Positions 41,778-49,972 of a stretch of DNA of 64,000 nucleotides are shown in pieces. The notes under the pieces were generated by a model, which saw nothing but the letters and a program-made list of their open reading frames with translations, ran no database searches and had not been told where the DNA came from. The translations under genes were made by a program, and so were the position numbers. Positions within the stretch are counted from its first letter, which is position 1. Each line of letters begins with the position of its first letter. Source of the DNA: Parabacteroides distasonis (lineage in GTDB: Bacteria > Bacteroidota > Bacteroidia > Bacteroidales > Tannerellaceae); NCBI GenBank assembly GCA_021531775.1, contig JAFBIU010000005.1:90900-154899 (forward strand), read 5' to 3'.

Positions 41778-42338
41778 TTACCGAATGATTTGAAACAATC
41801 CGCCTACTCCCAACTTGATGATGGAGGAGGGTTGTGCTGCTGTCAGGTCATCCTGGCGATACTGGACGATGTAATCGACCCCCTGCTTGATCTCTTCGGC
41901 GATCTCCTGAAAGGTGTGGGGAGCCGGTTGGCCACTGATGTTGGCCGAGGTGGAGACCACGGGACGGCGGAACTGCTCGCAGAGCCGGCGTGAAAACTCT
42001 TCACGCGTAATGCGAATGCCCACACTGCCATCTTCGGCAATCAGGTTCGGAGCCAGGTTGCGGGCTCCCGGGTAGATCAGTGTCAACGGACGATCGGCCA
42101 CTTCGATCAGGCTCCAGGCAATCTCCGGAACCTCCTGCACATAACTCTCCAACCGGGCCTCGTTGCCGAGCAGGAGCAACATGGCCTTGTTGTCGGCCCG
42201 CTGCTTCAGGGCATAGACCCGCTGCACGGCCTCTTCGTTGGTGGCGTCACAGCCAATTCCCCAAATGGTATCGGTCGGATAGAGGATCAGTCCCCCCTTG
42301 CGTAACACGTCGCACGCGTTTTTCAAATCTTCATTCAT
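41778..42338 (-). CDS. tsaC: L-threonylcarbamoyladenylate synthase (Sua5/YciO/YrdC family)
   Basis: A 186-residue single-domain enzyme. The YrdC fold is marked by GGLILYPTDTIWGIGCDATN (residues about 15-34), the YALKQRADNKAMLLLLGN block (RVYxxKxR motif, about 41-58) and the nucleotide-binding STSANISGQPAP motif (about 130-141). It condenses threonine, bicarbonate and ATP to the intermediate for the t6A37 modification of tRNAs reading ANN codons. It lacks the extra Sua5 domain. It leads the leftward unit, with a TACATTTG -7 element upstream at 42369-42362. Confidence 0.9.
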   Translation of the reverse strand: MNEDLKNACDVLRKGGLILYPTDTIWGIGCDATNEEAVQRVYALKQRADNKAMLLLLGNEARLESYVQEVPEIAWSLIEVADRPLTLIYPGARNLAPNLIAEDGSVGIRITREEFSRRLCEQFRRPVVSTSANISGQPAPHTFQEIAEEIKQGVDYIVQYRQDDLTAAQPSSIIKLGVGGLFQIIR

Positions 42339-42361
42339 GACTTTTTATACGTTTCTGTAGG

Positions 42362-42369
42362 CAAATGTA
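42362..42369 (-). promoter_or_regulatory. -7 element upstream of the tsaC unit
   Basis: The minus strand reads TACATTTG 23 bp before the tsaC start. The -33 region is not a clear TTTG. Confidence 0.5.
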
Positions 42370-42579
42370 CAAACAATCTTGGAAAAAGTCTCTTTCAAAA
42401 ACAGATTTGGAATTATTATTTCAATTTAAAGAGAAAAGAGGGCTCCATGTCCACAGAAATCCTTACTTTTACGAGTTGAAAGTGAAAGAATGGTCTTGGG
42501 CAGTGAAAAACACCGGACAGCACCCCTTCGGGGGACCACTTTCCGTCGAGATAGCAAAAAAAAGAAAAAACAATATATA

Positions 42580-44301
42580 ATGACTAACAAATGGAAATTC
42601 AGAACCCCGACAGAAGAAGAGTTACATAAAAGGGACTGTTTGGCGGCCGAGTTAGGACTCAATCCCGTCATTAGCCTCCTGCTTGTTCAGCGAGGGATTG
42701 CTTCAGCCGATGAAGCACGCAAATTCTTCAAGCCCAGTCTGAATGACCTGCACGATCCCTATCTCATGCCGGATATGGAGAAGGCTGTGCAGCGACTGAA
42801 TACGGCTTTGGGCAACAAGGAGAATATTTTGATCTATGGCGATTACGATGTGGACGGAACGACGGCCGTATCTTTGGTTTACAAGTTCTTGCGTCCCTTC
42901 TCGTCGGCCATTGACTACTACATACCCGATCGGTACGATGAGGGGTATGGTATTTCATTCAAGGGGATCAACTATGCCTTGGAGCATGGGGTGACCCTGA
43001 TCATTTCGCTCGATTGTGGCATCAAGGCGATCGAAAAGATTGCGTATGCCAAGGAGAAAGGGATCGATTTCATCATCTGCGACCATCACATGCCGGATGA
43101 TGTCTTGCCCGATGCGGTGGCGGTGTTGGATGCCAAACGGACCGATTCGATCTATCCGTACGAGCACCTGTCGGGTTGCGGTGTGGGCTTTAAGTTCATG
43201 CAGGCTTTTGCGGCCAGCAACAACATTCCGACCGGTAACTTAGAGAAGCTGTTGGAACTGACAGCTGTCAGCATCGCTTCGGACATTGTGCCCATCACGG
43301 GTGAGAACCGTATCTTGGCCTATTATGGGTTGAAGCAGATCAACAGCAATCCCAGCTTGGGACTGAAAGGGGTGATCGATGTGTGCGGATTGAGCGGCAA
43401 GGAGATTACGATCAGCGACATTGTCTTTAAGATTGGTCCGCGGCTGAATGCGTCGGGCCGTATGATGAATGGCAAAGAGGCTGTCGAGTTGCTGTTGGCA
43501 CGTGACAGTGCGGTGGCCCGCGAAAAGAGCGAAAACATCAATCAGTATAACGAGGAGCGTCGTGAACTGGACAAGAAGATCACGGATGAGGCGAATGCCA
43601 TCATCGACAGCATGGAGAATGTAGCGGACCAGAAGGCCATCATTGTCTATAACCCGGGCTGGCACAAGGGGGTGATTGGAATTGTCGCTTCCCGCTTGAC
43701 CGAAAAGTACTATCGTCCGGCTGTGGTATTGACGAAATCGTCGGAGTTGATTACCGGTTCGGCCCGCTCGGTGACCGGTTTTGATATTTACAAGGCCGTC
43801 GAAGGGTGCCGGGACCTGTTGGAGAATTTTGGCGGACACACCTTTGCGGCCGGTCTCTCGTTGCGTGAGGAGAATCTGGAAGCCTTCACACAACGTTTCC
43901 AGGAATTGGCAGCCGAAGAGATTCCGGTCGAACAGATGACACCTCAGATCGAGATTGATGCGATCTTGGATCTGAAAGAGATCAATCCGCGTTTCATGAA
44001 CGACCTGAAGAAGATGGGACCTTTCGGTCCGGACAATCAGAAACCGCTCTTCTGCTCGCGTGAGGTGAAGGACTTCGGAACCAGCAAGCTGGTGGGCAAA
44101 GAGTTGGAGCATATCAAGTTGGAAATGGTGGATGACACCTGTTCGACGGCCGTTCATGGGATCGCTTTCGGCATGAAAGACCATAGTGTGCATATCAAGG
44201 AGATGAAACCGTTTGACATTTGCTATACGGTGGAGGAGAATACCTACAATGGCAATACCTCCCTGCAACTGTTGATTCGTGATATTAAAACAGAGGAGTA
44301 A
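42580..44301 (+). CDS. recJ: Single-stranded-DNA-specific exonuclease RecJ
   Basis: 573 residues from ATG 42580. The open frame extends 30 codons upstream, but that part is lysine-rich low-complexity DNA and lacks homology-like sequence, so the later ATG is chosen. DHH-family motifs: LIYGDYDVDGTTA (about 85-97), DCGIKAIEKI (about 145-154) and ICDHHMPDD (about 166-174), then the DHHA1 motif around ENFGGHTFAAGLSLRE. RecJ degrades single-stranded DNA 5' to 3' in recombination and mismatch repair. recQ begins 6 bp downstream, a natural functional pair. A GC-rich CCCC-TTCG-GGGG hairpin lies in the upstream region. Confidence 0.96.
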   Translation: MTNKWKFRTPTEEELHKRDCLAAELGLNPVISLLLVQRGIASADEARKFFKPSLNDLHDPYLMPDMEKAVQRLNTALGNKENILIYGDYDVDGTTAVSLVYKFLRPFSSAIDYYIPDRYDEGYGISFKGINYALEHGVTLIISLDCGIKAIEKIAYAKEKGIDFIICDHHMPDDVLPDAVAVLDAKRTDSIYPYEHLSGCGVGFKFMQAFAASNNIPTGNLEKLLELTAVSIASDIVPITGENRILAYYGLKQINSNPSLGLKGVIDVCGLSGKEITISDIVFKIGPRLNASGRMMNGKEAVELLLARDSAVAREKSENINQYNEERRELDKKITDEANAIIDSMENVADQKAIIVYNPGWHKGVIGIVASRLTEKYYRPAVVLTKSSELITGSARSVTGFDIYKAVEGCRDLLENFGGHTFAAGLSLREENLEAFTQRFQELAAEEIPVEQMTPQIEIDAILDLKEINPRFMNDLKKMGPFGPDNQKPLFCSREVKDFGTSKLVGKELEHIKLEMVDDTCSTAVHGIAFGMKDHSVHIKEMKPFDICYTVEENTYNGNTSLQLLIRDIKTEE

Positions 44302-44307
44302 TCGCCG

Positions 44308-46218
44308 GTGGATCCATTTCGTGAAGTGTTGGCCCGCTATTGGGGATATACCGATTTCCGTCCGTTGCAGGAGGAGATCATCCGCTCTGTTGCGGAGGGG
44401 CACGATACCTTGGGGCTGATGCCTACGGGGGGCGGCAAGTCGATCACGTTTCAGGTGCCGGCACTCACGATGGAGGGAATCTGTCTCGTCGTGACACCGT
44501 TGATCGCTTTGATGAAGGACCAGGTGGAGAATCTCCGCCGGATCGGCATCAAAGCGACCGCTGTTTATGCGGGTATGCGTCGCGAAGAGATTGTCATCCA
44601 GCTGGAGAATTGCATCTTCGGCGATTACAAGTTTCTCTATGTCTCTCCGGAACGGTTGGGAACGGATCTGTTTCGTGCCAAATTGCAGGCCATGAAGGTC
44701 TGCCTGTTGGTGATCGACGAGAGCCATTGTATCTCGCAATGGGGGTATGATTTCCGTCCTTCCTATTTGGCCATTGCCGATATCCGGCCCGAATTGCCGG
44801 GGGTTCCCGTGTTGGCACTGACGGCAACGGCCACGCCTGAAGTGGTCGATGATATCCAGGAGCGGCTCCATTTCCGGGAGAAACGGGTGTTTCGGATGAG
44901 TTTTGCCCGGGAGAATCTTTCCTACATTGTACGCCATACGGAACAGAAACTTCCTACCTTATTATATATATTGTCGAAGGTATCGGGAACAGCCATCGTC
45001 TATGTACGAAGTCGTGCCCGCACGCAGGAGGTGGCGAAGGCGTTGCAGGAGGCGGGTGTCTCGGCCGATTTTTTCCACGCGGGACTGAACAGTGAGGAGA
45101 AGAGCCAGCGGCAGTTGCGATGGAAAGATGATCAGTGTCGGGTGATGGTGGCGACCAATGCCTTCGGTATGGGTATTGATAAGCCCGATGTGCGGTTGGT
45201 GGTCCATTGGGACATGCCCAGTTCGTTGGAGGAGTATTATCAGGAGGCCGGTCGTGGAGGTCGGGACAGGCAGCGGGCTTATGCTGTCTTTCTGTATGGT
45301 CCCGCCGATCAGAAAGTGCTGAAACAGCGTTTGTCGCAAGAGTTTCCGGAGAAGGCTTTTGTCTATCGGGTCTATGAGGCATTGGGCAATTATTACCAGA
45401 TAGCCGTCGGATTCGGGTTAGACACCATCCATGAGTTCCAGTTGGACCAGTTTTGTGCGGCTTTCAAATTTCCTCTGCTGCAAACCCATCATGCCTTGAA
45501 ACTCTTGGAGCTGGCTGGCTACATCGAATACACGGATGAGGAGGAGAATAGCTCCCGCCTGATGTTCCTGACCACCCGTGATGCCCTGTATGCAGCCGGT
45601 CAGCATGAGACCACCGATCGGGTGGTCCAGACCCTTTTGCGTCTCTATACCGGTCTCTTTGCCGACTATGTCTTCATCGACGAATCGCGGGTGGCCAGTC
45701 GGTGTCAGTTGTCGGAACATGAGGTGTATGAGATCTTGGTCCGACTCTCCAAATCCCGCATTGTCAGTTATATTCCCCACAAACGGTGCCAATACATCAT
45801 CTATCGGCAGACACGCGAGGAGCAACGCTACCTGAATCTTCCGCCCGCGGTGTATGAAGAGCGGAAGGCCCGCAACGAGAAACGGATCGGGAAGGTGCTG
45901 GAATACATCAACGAGGAGGAGCGTTGCCGGGTCCGGATCCTGCTCTCCTATTTCGGAGAAGAGGTCGAACAGGATTGTGGATCGTGTGATGTCTGTGTGG
46001 CCCATCAGCATACGTTCGAGCACAATTTTGATACCGTTCGAGCGCACATGATCGCCTGTCTGCGTGCGGTTCCCACGGGACACTTGTCGCTTCAGGAGCT
46101 GATCACCCGGATTCCGGTCTCGAAGGAGAAGATTCTGGCGGTACTTCGGCTACTGCTGGAACATGATACGTCACATTTCCGCATGGAAGGGGAGGAGGTA
46201 TTTTATCAATCCACGTAA
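44308..46218 (+). CDS. recQ: ATP-dependent DNA helicase RecQ
   Basis: 636 residues from a GTG start placed 6 bp after recJ. The N-terminal zone GYTDFRPLQEEIIRSV carries the Q/zero motif. Walker A is MPTGGGKS (about 42-49), DExH is VIDESHCISQWGYDFRPSY (about 135-153), and motif VI is YYQEAGRGGRDRQ (about 309-321). The RQC zinc-binding cysteines lie later in the protein as DCGSCDVC. RecQ unwinds DNA 3' to 5' and feeds RecJ in recombination repair; co-transcription with recJ fits. The C-terminal region after the zinc site may be a short HRDC-like domain. Confidence 0.95.
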   Translation: MDPFREVLARYWGYTDFRPLQEEIIRSVAEGHDTLGLMPTGGGKSITFQVPALTMEGICLVVTPLIALMKDQVENLRRIGIKATAVYAGMRREEIVIQLENCIFGDYKFLYVSPERLGTDLFRAKLQAMKVCLLVIDESHCISQWGYDFRPSYLAIADIRPELPGVPVLALTATATPEVVDDIQERLHFREKRVFRMSFARENLSYIVRHTEQKLPTLLYILSKVSGTAIVYVRSRARTQEVAKALQEAGVSADFFHAGLNSEEKSQRQLRWKDDQCRVMVATNAFGMGIDKPDVRLVVHWDMPSSLEEYYQEAGRGGRDRQRAYAVFLYGPADQKVLKQRLSQEFPEKAFVYRVYEALGNYYQIAVGFGLDTIHEFQLDQFCAAFKFPLLQTHHALKLLELAGYIEYTDEEENSSRLMFLTTRDALYAAGQHETTDRVVQTLLRLYTGLFADYVFIDESRVASRCQLSEHEVYEILVRLSKSRIVSYIPHKRCQYIIYRQTREEQRYLNLPPAVYEERKARNEKRIGKVLEYINEEERCRVRILLSYFGEEVEQDCGSCDVCVAHQHTFEHNFDTVRAHMIACLRAVPTGHLSLQELITRIPVSKEKILAVLRLLLEHDTSHFRMEGEEVFYQST

Positions 46219-46261
46219 ATTATCCAATTACTAATATTTAATCTTAATCCTATCAAATGAC

Positions 46262-47617
46262 ATGAAAACGAAACCAAGTTTGAGTTTTGGGCAGATCTGG
46301 AACCTGACGTTCGGGTTCTTGGGTATTCAGTTTGGATTGGCTTTGCAGAATGCCAATTCGAGTCGTATTTTACAAACCTACGGAGCCGATGTAGAACAGC
46401 TTTCCTTCTTTTGGCTGGCAGCTCCGTTGACCGGTATGATCATTCAGCCGATCATCGGGCATTATTCAGACCGTACCTGGTGTCGGTTGGGGCGTCGGCG
46501 ACCCTTCTTCTTAGTCGGTGCCTTGTTGACAGCTGTCGCCTTGATGCTGATGCCGAATGCCGGTCTGTTCCTTTCACCGGGTACAGAAACGGCTTTGCTC
46601 TCTCCGGTGCTGATCGGAGCCGGTATGCTGATGATCATGGATGCCTCCATCAATGTGACGATGGAACCCTTCCGAGCTTTGGTAGCCGATATGTTGCCTG
46701 ATGAGCAACATACGACAGGCTTTGCAGTCCAGACGTTCCTGATTGGTGTGGGTGCAGTGATCGGATCGCTGTTGCCGAGTTTGATGAACCGTTTCTTTGG
46801 CTTCTCCAATGCCGTGGTGGCTGGCGAGGTGGCCGATAACGTGAAAATGGCCTTCTACGTGGGAGCCGTCGTGTTGCTTTGTAGTGTCTTTTGGACCATT
46901 GTCCGGACGCGTGAGTATTCGCCGGCCGAGTTGGCTGAATTCAATTCGGCACCGGCAGAAGAGAGCTCCAAGCCGCAGAATGGGTTTGCCGAGATTCTGC
47001 ATGACATACTGCACATGCCGAAGATCATGCTGCAGTTGGGCGTTTGCCAGTTTTTTGCCTGGTTTGCCCTCTTTTCCATGTGGGTCTATACCACTCCCGC
47101 CATTGCCGAACATGTCTATGGAGCGACCGATCCTGCTTCCACCGGTTATGCGACAGCAGGTGATAAGGTAGGCGAACTGTTTGGCATTTATAACTTTGTG
47201 GCGATGCTGTTTGCCCTCTTGCTCATTCCGATTGCCCGTCGGATCGGACGGAAAATGACCCATGCAGTTTGTCTCTCGTTGGGTGGTTTAGGACTCATTT
47301 CGATGTATCTGTTGCCCGATGCCGATTGGATGATTCTCTCGATGATCGGTGTGGGTATTGCCTGGGCCAGCATTTTGGCTATGCCGTACGCTATTCTTTC
47401 GGATAGCCTGCCAGCTGCCAAGATGGGTACGTACATGGGTATCTTCAACTTCTTCATCACCATTCCGCAGATTACGAATGGGGTGATTCATGGGTGGATT
47501 GTCCGCCATGTCTATGAGGGCCATGCCGTCTTTGCTTTGTTGACAGGTGGCGTATTCCTGCTGTTAGCGGCCCTGTCCGTCTCGTTTGTCAAGATGAAAA
47601 AAGAGGAGAGGGCCTAA
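46262..47617 (+). CDS. MFS transporter, SLC45/sugar-transporter type
   Basis: A 451-residue protein with about twelve membrane segments. The start, SFGQIWNLTFGFLGIQFGLA, and the loop between segments 2 and 3 containing GHYSDRTWCRLGRRRPFF (about 65-82; the RxGRRRP signature) are typical of the GPH/SLC45 branch that includes maltose and sucrose transporters. It probably imports a di- or oligosaccharide with protons across the inner membrane; no sugar-use genes are adjacent, so the substrate is open. It begins 43 bp after recQ and converges on the sulfatase gene. Confidence 0.85.
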   Translation: MKTKPSLSFGQIWNLTFGFLGIQFGLALQNANSSRILQTYGADVEQLSFFWLAAPLTGMIIQPIIGHYSDRTWCRLGRRRPFFLVGALLTAVALMLMPNAGLFLSPGTETALLSPVLIGAGMLMIMDASINVTMEPFRALVADMLPDEQHTTGFAVQTFLIGVGAVIGSLLPSLMNRFFGFSNAVVAGEVADNVKMAFYVGAVVLLCSVFWTIVRTREYSPAELAEFNSAPAEESSKPQNGFAEILHDILHMPKIMLQLGVCQFFAWFALFSMWVYTTPAIAEHVYGATDPASTGYATAGDKVGELFGIYNFVAMLFALLLIPIARRIGRKMTHAVCLSLGGLGLISMYLLPDADWMILSMIGVGIAWASILAMPYAILSDSLPAAKMGTYMGIFNFFITIPQITNGVIHGWIVRHVYEGHAVFALLTGGVFLLLAALSVSFVKMKKEERA

Positions 47618-47696
47618 GCCCCCTCCTCTCAACGTTGCTAACGTCGATATCGGCTTATGCCGAATTAAGGTGGATCATGCTTTTTTCACTACAACG

Positions 47697-49286
47697 TTAT
47701 TTCACAGCTTCAGCGGGTTGCGGATAGTCGAACCGAATGGGATCATCGTACTGCTCCTGTAACTTCAGCAGTTCTTGCATCATCTCTTTCGTCACCTCTT
47801 CGTAACCCGACTGGCCATACAGATTGTGCATCTCGGTCGGATCCTCCTGCAGGTCATACAGTTCCCACACATCTATGTCGTTGTAGAAATGGATCAGTTT
47901 GTATCGTTCATTCCGCACACCATAGTGCTTCTTCACCATGTGTTCGGCTGGGTACTCATAATAATGGTAATAGAGTGACTTGCGCCAGTCCTTCGGATGC
48001 TCTCCCTTCAGCAGTGGAAGCAGTGAAACCCCTTGTATATCCTCCGGAATCTCAGCACCGGCCAATTCCAGGAAGGTCGGGGTGTAGTCGATGTTTTGGA
48101 CCATCTCGTCAATGGTTCCCTTGGCTCCACCCGGAAGACGCATCAAGAGGGGCGTATGGAACGACTCTTCATACATGAAGCGTTTGTCGAACCAACCGTG
48201 TTCGCCCATGTAGAAACCTTGATCTGAGGTATAGACTACCAATGTGTTTTCTGAGAGACCTGACTTGTCCAGGTAATCCAAGACGCGTCCTACATTGTCA
48301 TCGAGCGACTTCAATGTCTTCAGATAATCGCGCATGTAACGCTGGAATTTCCATTCGGCCAGTTCCTTGCCGCTCAGATTCTGCTGGTAGAAGTCCTCAA
48401 TGATCGGATCGTAGAAACGGTCCCAAGCTGCTTTCTGGTCGGGATCGAGACGACCATACATACCTTCATACAGCTGCTTGAGCCCCTTGTTCGGGAAACT
48501 CTCCTTGTCCGGACGATACATCTTCAGATCGTACAACAGATCCATGTCCTTGAAGATGCTCATCTCTTGGGCAGCTGCAGCAGGACGACCTTCATAATCA
48601 TCCCAGAAATTATCGGGCAGCGGGAAGGTCTTGTCTTCATACAACGCTAAGTTGCAGGTGTCTGCCATCCAGTTGCGGTGTTGTGCCTTGTGATGAATGT
48701 AGAGGCAGAAGGGCTTCGATTTGTCCCGTTTGTTCTCCAACCAGTCGAGGCTGACATCCGTGATGATGTTGGTCAGGTAACCCTTCACTTCAAATGTATC
48801 GGTAGCCGTCAGGAACTGGGGATTGTAGTAGTCTCCCTGTCCCGGAATAATCTGCCAAAAGTCGAAACCGGTCGGTGTACTGCCCAGGTGCCACTTGCCG
48901 ACAATGGCCGTCTGATAGCCAGCCTGCTGCAATAACTTCGGCCCTGTTTGCTGCGAACCATCGAAGTTGGGATTCTCGTTGTCTTTGAATCCATTCTTAT
49001 GGGAATGCTTACCGGTAATCATGCAGGCACGACTCGGACCACTCAACGAATTGGCGACATAGCTGTTGGTGAACAACACACCGTCGCGGGCGATCCGATC
49101 CAGGTTAGGCGTCTCCGCATACCGCTTGTCGTAACAGCTCATCATCTGTGCTGTGTGGTCATCGGTCATGATATAGACGATGTTGAATGGCTTTTGCTGG
49201 ACCTCCTTCTGTGATGTCTGGCATGAGAAACCCAACAGGGCAAGACCGGCTACAGGCCCGGTTACAAGAAGTTGTTTTGCATCCAT
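47697..49286 (-). CDS. Ser-type sulfatase, S1 family (N-acetylglucosamine-6-sulfatase-like)
   Basis: A 529-residue protein with a lipoprotein-like N-terminus ending in LLGFSC (Cys 22). The metal-binding start VYIMTDDH (about 37-44) precedes the modification site SGPSRA (82-87); Ser 82 would be converted to formylglycine by an anaerobic sulfatase-maturating enzyme. The C-terminal part has typical sulfatase blocks such as VYTSDQGFYMGEHGWFDKRF. The overall pattern looks like the S1 branch containing heparan and N-acetylglucosamine-6-O-sulfatases, which suggests removal of sulfate from host glycans. It is the third gene after the LysM receptor and OMP genes (5-bp gap). Confidence 0.88.
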   Translation of the reverse strand: MDAKQLLVTGPVAGLALLGFSCQTSQKEVQQKPFNIVYIMTDDHTAQMMSCYDKRYAETPNLDRIARDGVLFTNSYVANSLSGPSRACMITGKHSHKNGFKDNENPNFDGSQQTGPKLLQQAGYQTAIVGKWHLGSTPTGFDFWQIIPGQGDYYNPQFLTATDTFEVKGYLTNIITDVSLDWLENKRDKSKPFCLYIHHKAQHRNWMADTCNLALYEDKTFPLPDNFWDDYEGRPAAAAQEMSIFKDMDLLYDLKMYRPDKESFPNKGLKQLYEGMYGRLDPDQKAAWDRFYDPIIEDFYQQNLSGKELAEWKFQRYMRDYLKTLKSLDDNVGRVLDYLDKSGLSENTLVVYTSDQGFYMGEHGWFDKRFMYEESFHTPLLMRLPGGAKGTIDEMVQNIDYTPTFLELAGAEIPEDIQGVSLLPLLKGEHPKDWRKSLYYHYYEYPAEHMVKKHYGVRNERYKLIHFYNDIDVWELYDLQEDPTEMHNLYGQSGYEEVTKEMMQELLKLQEQYDDPIRFDYPQPAEAVK

Positions 49287-49291
49287 AACAC

Positions 49292-49972
49292 TTATTTTTT
49301 AGCGTGATTGATCGTAAATAGATAACTCAGTTTGACTGAAATGATCTGGGGAGCCGACTGTGAGAAATGATCCTCTTTCCGGCTGTTGTACAGATTACCC
49401 AGTCCATAGAAGTATCGCCCCTCGATCAGGAAAGAGCCGATACCAGTTCGCAACTCAACACCTGGTCCCCCGCACAATCCCCATTGGAGCCGTTTATCGG
49501 TCGGTTGATCATGCTGGTAAGTGTCTGTACTCTCCTCCGGATCGAAGTCGGCGGGCAGGTTACTCTCGGTACTTTCGCCCAGTCGATAACCGATCTGTGG
49601 TCCTAAGTTGACAAAAGCACGCACCCGCTTGGAGCCGAAATAGATGTGCGTCAAGAAGGGGACCTCCAAAAAGGTAAGCGTCCGTTTATATTGGTTTTCC
49701 GGATGCACTTCATATTGCTCTTGCCAACCCGACTGTGTCAGATTGACCTCCGCCTGCAAACCCAGGTGATTCTCTGTGATCCAACGAACCGTCATACCAC
49801 CTGCCAATCCCTTCTTCATCCCCTGTTTCACCTTCGGAGAGAACGAGACAGACGAAAAGGTGGTTCCAGCTGAAAGCCCCACCGCCCATTCCTGTCGGAA
49901 CGAACTCTGTTGGGCCCGACTGGATGCTCCGAGAGCCAGGAGGATGGTGCCAAGAATGAGTAATCGTTTCAT
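49292..49972 (-). CDS. Outer-membrane beta-barrel protein (PorT/OMP_b-brl_2-like)
   Basis: A 226-residue protein with a signal peptide (LGASSRA-QQSS). It then has alternating strands of the small-barrel type: EWAVGLSAGTTFSSVSFSP, then HLGLQAEVNLTQSGWQEQYE, FLEVPFLTHIYFG and RAFVNLGPQIGYRLG. It ends near ISVKLSYLF followed by a short polar tail. Its start overlaps the stop of the upstream LysM gene (ATGA). An eight-stranded outer-membrane barrel is likely; the role is unknown. Confidence 0.8.
   Translation of the reverse strand: MKRLLILGTILLALGASSRAQQSSFRQEWAVGLSAGTTFSSVSFSPKVKQGMKKGLAGGMTVRWITENHLGLQAEVNLTQSGWQEQYEVHPENQYKRTLTFLEVPFLTHIYFGSKRVRAFVNLGPQIGYRLGESTESNLPADFDPEESTDTYQHDQPTDKRLQWGLCGGPGVELRTGIGSFLIEGRYFYGLGNLYNSRKEDHFSQSAPQIISVKLSYLFTINHAKK

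Noticed and set aside
43240..44937. 565-codon open frame on the minus strand opposite recJ/recQ
   Set aside because: It lies wholly opposite two well-supported genes and its residue composition (rich in His, Arg, Gln and Leu) is that of a shadow frame in GC-biased DNA.
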